From positions 1-28,576 of the forward strand of contig JBOGOC010000126.1 in the NCBI GenBank assembly GCA_050747525.1: a DNA stretch of 28,576 bases, given 5' to 3'. Both the position numbers and the translations under genes were made by a program. This DNA comes from JBOGOC01 sp050747525. GTDB lineage: Bacteria > Acidobacteriota > Polarisedimenticolia > JACPZX01 > DASXTC01. How positions within the stretch are numbered: the stretch's first letter is position 1; each line of letters opens with the position of its first letter. This document shows, one piece after another, positions 24,701 through 28,576 of this stretch. Under the pieces are notes generated by a model. The model saw nothing but the letters and a program-made list of their open reading frames with translations. It was not told where the DNA came from and searched no databases.

Positions 24701-25646
24701 CATGGCCTCGGCCACCGACGACGTGGAAAGCTCGAACAGCCCCTGGGCGCCGGCCGGCTCCGGCGGGTTCGATCCCTCCAGGGGATGGCGCCGCATCGAG
24801 CTGGCCGTCACGAATCACCGCTGGCTCGGTCCCGACCCAGACACCACGTCGGATCAGTGGGTGATCTCTCCGCCGCTTCAGGTGGGGGCGGGGACCTTCA
24901 TGATCACCTTCAAGCACCAGTTCTCGTTCGAATCCTCGGGCGGGACCAACTACGACGGCGGCGTGATGGAGATCTCCAACAACGGCGGAAGCTCCTGGGT
25001 CGACATCGCGACGGCCGGCCCCCCCGGATACAACGGAATCATCACCGTGACGGGAGGGGGCAACCCGTTGCAGGGACGTCAAGGCTTCGTCGGAGCCAGC
25101 CCCGGCTATCCGTCGCTCGTCACGAACGCGGTCAACCTGGGGACCACCTTCGCCGGGCAGACGGTGCGCGTGCGGTTCCGCGTGGGCGCCGACGGCGGCG
25201 TGGGGGCCCCCGGCTGGGAGATCGACGATCTCCAGTTCGCCGGCATCACCAACCTCCCCTTCCCGGCGATCGATCCCGAGACGGAAGCGTGCGCCGACAC
25301 CGACCTGGACGGCCACCTGGATCCCTTCGACTGCGCGCCGCTGAACGGAGGCACGTGGGCTCCGCCCACCGAGACCAGCCTGCTGATGGCCGCGAATTCG
25401 ACGACCCTCTCATGGACGGCATCGACCGGGGCCACCGCGCCCCTGTACGACGTGCTGCGGGCCACCTCGGGATCGGGATTCGCGTCAGCCTTCTGCCTGG
25501 AGTCAGGTGGCACCGACCTGACGGCCGAGGAGCCGGGTGTGCCGGGAACGGTCTGGTTCTACCTGGTCAGGTCGAGCAATGCCTGCGGCTCGATCACGGG
25601 ATTCAGCTCGGCGGGGACGCCGATCACCGGAGCCTCCTGCCCCTAG
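21708..25646 (+). CDS. Secreted M36 (fungalysin-like) metalloprotease with PA insert and C-terminal repeats, AUC start proposed
   Basis: The frame encodes 1312 aa if read from ATC 21708. AAAAGGAGG lies six bases before that ATC, and the codons after it give a perfect signal peptide (RRALILLLLSCLAYPVLA); an in-frame stop at 21672 excludes longer forms. The first usual start, GTG 21852, would drop the signal peptide. After a propeptide the M36 catalytic domain has HEWGH (646-650) and EGWGDF with E673. A PA domain (about 509-624, VGRIALVDRGGCNF) is inserted just before the active site. The C-terminal part has a beta-sandwich (from about 870, including GGVMEISNNGGSSW), a calcium-type DTDLDGHLDPFDC repeat and a Fn3-like tail (LSWTASTG). 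The enzyme probably digests external protein. It is transcribed alone, and its 3' end stops 15 bp from the convergent usp gene. Confidence 0.88.
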   Translation: MRRALILLLLSCLAYPVLAARPSGEKRTGRRPSFDASAPRTAADRKPLVLGEQERKLLKKGAPVHVHEGFGVPTYLWAAPGDPGNGKAAPGAKPADTVGAARGHLARFAALYGLEAEDLPELAPGAVHDTGRGLIIASFQGRAGGLEIFREEIKVAMDRDLEAIALSGYVMGSGAWRHGGARRFALKPNAAVAAALSDLTGREIEDIDLKEAGEMDGGFVAVEQDPWALSLGELVLPEPARVKKLLFRLPDRLEPAYYVEVSAGEKNAPDADHYAYVISAADGEVLFRHDLTVSDAFGYRVWADPVTRIPHDGPQGTVATPHPTGITDQYQAPFASPSLVTLQNGPISTNDPWLPAGATVTTGNNVDAYADILGPDGFGGGDLRATTTSSNTFDRTYDTALAPGSSASQRMAAVTQLFYDVNFLHDWFYDHGFNEASGNAQADNYGRGGFCCDAMRAEGQDFGARNNANMSTPSDGASPRMQMYIFDGIGRRSLTVNSPPAIADIYAVGMALFGPTSFTNTQQVTLVDDGVVGTGTVNDGCTTPFVNAAAVVGRIALVDRGGCNFTVKVKNSQLSGAIGAIVANNVAGDVITMGGADGTITIGSLLVSQDDGNLIKAHLGTGVNVTLFRELALDRDGTIDNQIVAHEWGHYISNRLIGNAAGLNNQQGGGMGEGWGDFTAMLMTVRPEDANHPAGPGFTGVYGLVGYVNAGGGNDGGYNDGYYFGIRRYPYSIDFTKNPLTFHHISNGVPLPAGPPIEGDASGTNNAEVHNTGEVWASMLWECYAALLRDSGRLTYNQAQSRMMDYLVAGYKLTPPSPTFLEARDAVLTAASADAQDHALCYQAFARRGAGLGAVAPDRFSTTLTGVVESYTAGGELTLDSASVNDSGASCDMDGVLDGGESGQLTVTLRNSGMYLSGTTGTVTSPDPDVQFPTGNAVAFPPSFPLGTTTVSLPVRLAAGGPGLESIPFEIAFDDPGLAVPGPVVEAFTLRGHFDEEAMASATDDVESSNSPWAPAGSGGFDPSRGWRRIELAVTNHRWLGPDPDTTSDQWVISPPLQVGAGTFMITFKHQFSFESSGGTNYDGGVMEISNNGGSSWVDIATAGPPGYNGIITVTGGGNPLQGRQGFVGASPGYPSLVTNAVNLGTTFAGQTVRVRFRVGADGGVGAPGWEIDDLQFAGITNLPFPAIDPETEACADTDLDGHLDPFDCAPLNGGTWAPPTETSLLMAANSTTLSWTASTGATAPLYDVLRATSGSGFASAFCLESGGTDLTAEEPGVPGTVWFYLVRSSNACGSITGFSSAGTPITGASCP

Positions 25647-25661
25647 GAACGGGAAGGCGGC

Positions 25662-26603
25662 TCAGGCGGCGTGCACCGTGAGCACCGGGCAGACGGCGGC
25701 GCGCGTCACGTGCTGGACGGTGGAGCCGAACAGCGCCCTGTCCGCGTCGGCGCGGCCGCTCACGCCCATCACGATCAGGTCGGCGAAGAGGTCTTCGGCC
25801 ACCGAGAGGATCTCCTGGTAGGCCTTGCCCGCCAGCACCACGGAGTCGACGGGCATCCCGTTCCAGGATTCCCGGGCCAGGACCTCCATGACCCGCTCCA
25901 CGGCCCCGTCGGAAAGGCGCCGGCGAAGCTCCGCCAGGGGCGCGGCGTCGGGCTCCCCTATCCGGGACGGCGGAAGCTCCACCGCGTGCACCACCGTGAG
26001 CCGTGCGCCCGCCTCCCTGGCCATCCGCACGGCCTGGTGGAGCGCCGCCAGAGACGTCTCCGAGAAGTCGAGGGGACACACGATGTGCGCGTAGGGTGAG
26101 CCGGGGCCGGCCGGGGAGTCTTCCTCGACCTCCTCGCTCCCGCCATGCGGCGACGGGACCACGAGGACGGGACAGTCGGCTCTGCGCAGCACCTGCTCGG
26201 TCACCGAGCCGAGCATGAATCTTTCGAACCCGCCACGCCCGTGGGTCCCCATCACCAGGAGGTCGGCCCCCAGGGCACGGACCTCGCGCAGGATCTCGTC
26301 GATCTCGACCCCTTCCTGAATGACGGTGCGCATCTCGACGCCGGTGCCGAACGCCGGCTCCACGAACGCCTTCAGAGCAGCCTCCGCCCGCGCGCGGCCC
26401 GGGTCCTTGGTGACGGCATCCCGTGAACCGCTCCAGGCGCGCACGGAAGCGGCGGCGTGAACCGGGACCTCCGCGGGCTGACGGACGTGGAGCACCACGA
26501 GCTCGCAGCCCTTCCATCGGGCCAGCGTGACGGCATGCCAGAGAGCTCGCCGCGAGAACTCCGTGAAATCGGTGGGGCACAGGATGCGGCGGATGGCGTT
26601 CAT
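25662..26603 (-). CDS. Universal stress protein with two tandem UspA domains
   Basis: A 313-aa cytosolic protein with two Usp domains, about 1-152 and 170-313. Each begins with the usual strand (RRILCPTDFTEFS and AHIVCPLDFSETS) and has the ATP-binding signature G-x2-G-x9-G(S/T): GTHGRGGFERFMLGS in the first and GVSGRADADRALFGS in the second. Both sites look intact, so ATP-binding type Usp is likely. ATG 26603 has GAGGTG five bases upstream. Usp proteins aid survival under stress and energy shortage by unclear means. It is convergent with the M36 protease gene (15-bp gap) and lies 170 bp beyond the stop of the small membrane-protein gene, so it may share that transcript or have its own promoter. 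Confidence 0.93.
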   Translation of the reverse strand: MNAIRRILCPTDFTEFSRRALWHAVTLARWKGCELVVLHVRQPAEVPVHAAASVRAWSGSRDAVTKDPGRARAEAALKAFVEPAFGTGVEMRTVIQEGVEIDEILREVRALGADLLVMGTHGRGGFERFMLGSVTEQVLRRADCPVLVVPSPHGGSEEVEEDSPAGPGSPYAHIVCPLDFSETSLAALHQAVRMAREAGARLTVVHAVELPPSRIGEPDAAPLAELRRRLSDGAVERVMEVLARESWNGMPVDSVVLAGKAYQEILSVAEDLFADLIVMGVSGRADADRALFGSTVQHVTRAAVCPVLTVHAA

Positions 26604-26773
26604 CGTTCACCTCGTCGCGGGCGACAACCCGTCCTGCAGGAAGCAGCAATGGATGTGCCAGCAGACTCATTCACGAAGGAAACGCGGGTGCAGAGGGGGC
26701 CGGACACACAATCGGAGAGGGAGCGTACGAATGGCGTTGACGGGCCGGGTCCTGGATTTCCGGACGGCGGGCG

Positions 26774-27094
26774 TCAGACCCCGCCAGGCCGGGGCCGTCC
26801 GGAGCGGGGTGGGATCGGCTCCTCGAAGGGCTGACGCAGGCCCCGCGCCAGCGAGGTGATGATCAGCGGCGTGGCGGCGCCGATGTTGAAGGCGAGGATG
26901 CGTCCCTGGATGTCATAGCCCACGGCCAGGGCGCCAGCGAGACAGGCCAGGACGAGGCGGGTGATCCAGAATCCGACCTTGCTGTAGCGCTCGGGAAGCC
27001 TGGCGCGGTTGAGCGAGTAGAAGCCCAGCAGCGCGACGATCTCCACCGACACGCTACCGGCGAAACCCCACAGGAACGTCTCGAGCGAAGTCAT
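26774..27094 (-). CDS. Small membrane protein, unknown function
   Basis: A 106-aa protein with three hydrophobic segments: FLWGFAGSVSVEIVALLGFYSL (about 7-28), WITRLVLACLAGALAVGYDI (43-62) and ILAFNIGAATPLIITSLARG (66-85). The C-terminal 20 residues are Pro/Arg-rich. I do not recognise a family with certainty, but glycine-rich helices and a conserved-looking NIGAATPLI argue that it is real. No strong Shine-Dalgarno. It starts 27 bp after the stop of the 68-aa gene, so the two probably form a mini-operon. Confidence 0.65.
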   Translation of the reverse strand: MTSLETFLWGFAGSVSVEIVALLGFYSLNRARLPERYSKVGFWITRLVLACLAGALAVGYDIQGRILAFNIGAATPLIITSLARGLRQPFEEPIPPRSGRPRPGGV

Positions 27095-27121
27095 GTCTGC
27101 TTCCCGGCGATCCGATACGGC

Positions 27122-27328
27122 TCAGCTCGACCGCTCCGGCTCGCCTGCACGAACCGCTTTCCTCAGTCCCTCCACGATCCGCTCTCTCTCCACCGGCGCC
27201 AGCCCTCGCCGCGCCAGGTCGTCCTTGATGTGATCCATCAGGATCCGCGCCTGGCGTTCGCGCCGCCTCTCTCCTTCCGTGCTGACGTTGCCGACGTATT
27301 CGAAGAAGAAGCGTTTCCACCACCCCAT
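27122..27328 (-). CDS. Small charged protein, unknown function
   Basis: A 68-aa protein from ATG 27328 with GGAGGTG six bases upstream, strong evidence for this start inside a frame that is open much further. The N-terminus is aromatic and amphipathic (MGWWKRFFFEYVGNV) and may bind membrane; the rest is rich in Arg/Glu helix (EGERRRERQARILMDHIKDDLARRG). No domain recognised. Together with the following 106-aa membrane protein it may form a small complex. It is divergent from the pirin gene. Confidence 0.6.
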   Translation of the reverse strand: MGWWKRFFFEYVGNVSTEGERRRERQARILMDHIKDDLARRGLAPVERERIVEGLRKAVRAGEPERSS

Positions 27329-27438
27329 CAGGACACCTCCGGCAGTCCCTGCATCGAGTATGGTGGCGCGGCCGGCTGTCAGCCATGCCGACATCCCCGC
27401 GCCATGCGGAAGGTCCCTACAGGCACGACGATCCCGGC

Positions 27439-27447
27439 TGCTATGAT
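27439..27447 (+). promoter_or_regulatory. Candidate extended -10 promoter of the pirin gene
   Basis: TGCTATGAT (27439-27447) matches the extended -10 form TGNTATAAT with one mismatch. It would start transcription near 27454, only about 13 nt before the start codon and at the AAGGAGG itself, so the leader would be very short. No -35 box is visible. A weak call. Confidence 0.3.
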
Positions 27448-27466
27448 CCCGGGCAAGGAGGCTCCC

Positions 27467-28366
27467 ATGTCCATCAGGCCCGTCAAGCGACTCGCACGAT
27501 CCCGTCCCACCCTCGAGGGAGCGGGCGTCCGGCTGCGCCGCGCGTTCGGGTTCGGCAACACCGACGAGTTCGATCCTTTCCTGCTGCTGGACGACTTCCG
27601 CAATGACAGGCCCGAAGACTATGCCGCAGGGTTCCCCTGGCATCCTCACCGCGGCATCGAGACCATCACCTACGTCCTGGCCGGATCGGTCGAGCATCAG
27701 GACAGCATGGGGAACCGCGGGACGATCGCCGCGGGCGACGTGCAATGGATGACGGCTGGAAGCGGCATCATCCACCAGGAGATGCCCCAGGGGGATCCCG
27801 ATGGACGCATGCACGGATTCCAGCTCTGGGCCAACCTCCCTTCCTCGCTCAAGATGACTCCTCCCCGGTACCAGGAGGTCAAGGGAGCCGGCATCCCGAT
27901 CGTCAGCCGTGACGATGGGACACAGGTGCGCGTGGTGTGCGGCGAGTTCGGCGGGACCAGAGGCCCCGTGGATCAGATCGCGGCCGAGCCGATCTACCTG
28001 GACGTGACCGTGCCGGCGGGCCGAAGGACCACGCTCCCCGTGGAGACGGGGCGTCACTCGTTCGCCTACGTCTTCGAAGGAGCAGGAGCGTTCTGCAACG
28101 CCTCGGGCCCGCTGGCGGTCCCCACGGAATCCGCGGGATGGGCCGACACGCAGCCGCCCGCCGAGGCGGACAACCGGACGCTGGTGGTGTTCGATCGGGG
28201 AGACGAGGTGACCGTGCAGGCGGGCAACCAGGGGATGCGCTTCCTGCTCGTGTCGGGCCGGCCCCTTCGCGAGCCGGTAGCATGGTACGGCCCCATCGTC
28301 ATGAACACCCAGGAGGAGCTGCGCCAGGCGTTCGACGAGCTGCAGCGCGGGACCTTCCTGAAGTGA
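27467..28366 (+). CDS. Pirin family protein
   Basis: A 299-aa bicupin from ATG 27467 (AAGGAGG five bases upstream). The N-terminal cupin has the pirin metal site: two histidines in FPWHPHRGIETITYVLAG and a later H and E in GIIHQEMP, plus MHGFQLWANLP, the family signature. The second cupin lacks metal ligands, as usual, and ends in the pirin phrase GPIVMNTQEELRQAFDELQ. Some bacterial pirins are quercetin dioxygenases and others are regulators, so the function here is open. The complete HxH...H...E set suggests an iron-binding, possibly active enzyme. Divergent from the 68-aa gene. Confidence 0.95.
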   Translation: MSIRPVKRLARSRPTLEGAGVRLRRAFGFGNTDEFDPFLLLDDFRNDRPEDYAAGFPWHPHRGIETITYVLAGSVEHQDSMGNRGTIAAGDVQWMTAGSGIIHQEMPQGDPDGRMHGFQLWANLPSSLKMTPPRYQEVKGAGIPIVSRDDGTQVRVVCGEFGGTRGPVDQIAAEPIYLDVTVPAGRRTTLPVETGRHSFAYVFEGAGAFCNASGPLAVPTESAGWADTQPPAEADNRTLVVFDRGDEVTVQAGNQGMRFLLVSGRPLREPVAWYGPIVMNTQEELRQAFDELQRGTFLK

Positions 28367-28576
28367 GCCGGGCTCGAAAAAAATCGGGCCGTCCGTCATA
28401 GGCCCTATGTGGGCCCGCCACCCCGAAGCGATGGTGGCCGCGGCCGACCGCCGCAAACCATTGGGAATGCTGCTCCGGGCCAATGGACGCAGGTCTCGTC
28501 ATGACCGGCACGCGGCTTGCTTTGTTACGGCTGTGCGCGGAACCCGCCCGCCGGCCGGTCCCCCCCTGTTCCGGCC
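28367..28576. other. Noncoding tail with a possible minus-strand terminator
   Basis: No gene is supported in the last 210 bp. On the minus strand GGGCC (28405-28401) and GGCCC (28390-28386) pair and are followed by GA and seven T (28383-28377), a weak intrinsic-terminator shape for a gene that would enter from the right. CATAGG-C-CCTATG (28397-28409) is a perfect 6-bp palindrome overlapping it. A plus-strand frame from ATG 28407 stays open to the edge but has no Shine-Dalgarno. Confidence 0.35.

Noticed and set aside
27329..28483. Minus-strand frame of 453 codons extending over the pirin gene
   Set aside because: Only the last 68 codons have a Shine-Dalgarno and protein-like composition; the rest is antisense to an unmistakable pirin.
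28407..28576. Open plus-strand frame from ATG 28407 to the window edge
   Set aside because: No Shine-Dalgarno, Arg/Pro/His-rich composition, and it begins inside a palindrome; not enough sequence to support a gene.
1..28576. tRNA, rRNA, CRISPR arrays, insertion sequences or prophage genes
   Set aside because: I saw no tRNA cloverleaf with TTCGANNC, no regularly spaced repeats and no transposase or integrase in any frame.

Overview
The window is a gene-dense, very GC-rich bacterial segment with no rRNA, tRNA, CRISPR or mobile element that I can see. The gene content fits Acidobacteriota or a neighbouring soil/sediment phylum: a large secreted M36 metalloprotease with a calcium-repeat/Fn3-like tail, J-domain and TPR proteins, an FHA-sigma54 regulator, and many exported hydrolases. 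That placement is inference from gene style, not from a marker gene.

Left part (1-6926). A plus-strand run holds a SPOR-domain membrane protein (cut by the window edge), a secreted TPR/gluzincin protein, a J-domain/TPR protein, a short-chain dehydrogenase and a NYN-domain nuclease. A minus-strand GST and DoxX pair follows. The GST is divergent from a BolA-monothiol glutaredoxin (CGFS) pair, the classic iron-sulfur trafficking partnership.

Centre (6901-18469). One long minus-strand series reads, in transcription order: NDH-2-like flavoprotein, CAP-domain protein, lipoprotein with sialidase-like repeats fused to a TlpA thioredoxin, and double-FHA sigma54 activator. After a 322-bp gap it continues with pncB, pncA, an ABC-2 exporter (ATPase and permease) and an M20 peptidase. 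The gap is the most interesting part of the window. It contains a good -24/-12 (sigma54) promoter facing pncB, two palindromes 64-100 bp upstream of it where an activator would bind, and two long stem-loops in the predicted pncB leader. The proposed model is that the FHA-sigma54 protein encoded next door switches on NAD salvage (nicotinamide to nicotinate to NaMN) together with the exporter and peptidase, possibly with a second layer of control in the leader RNA.

Right part (18470-28576). A 16-bp perfect palindrome sits in the divergent promoter region between the NDH-2 gene and an exported methyltransferase-like gene. Then come a secreted amidohydrolase with an N-terminal NTF2-like domain, a possible 74-aa ORF, and the M36 metalloprotease. 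The protease's Shine-Dalgarno sequence and signal peptide both point to an AUC start codon. The window closes with a tandem universal stress protein, two small minus-strand genes (one membrane protein, one charged cytosolic protein) and a pirin. The four convergent gene pairs all overlap or abut, leaving no room for conventional intrinsic terminators.
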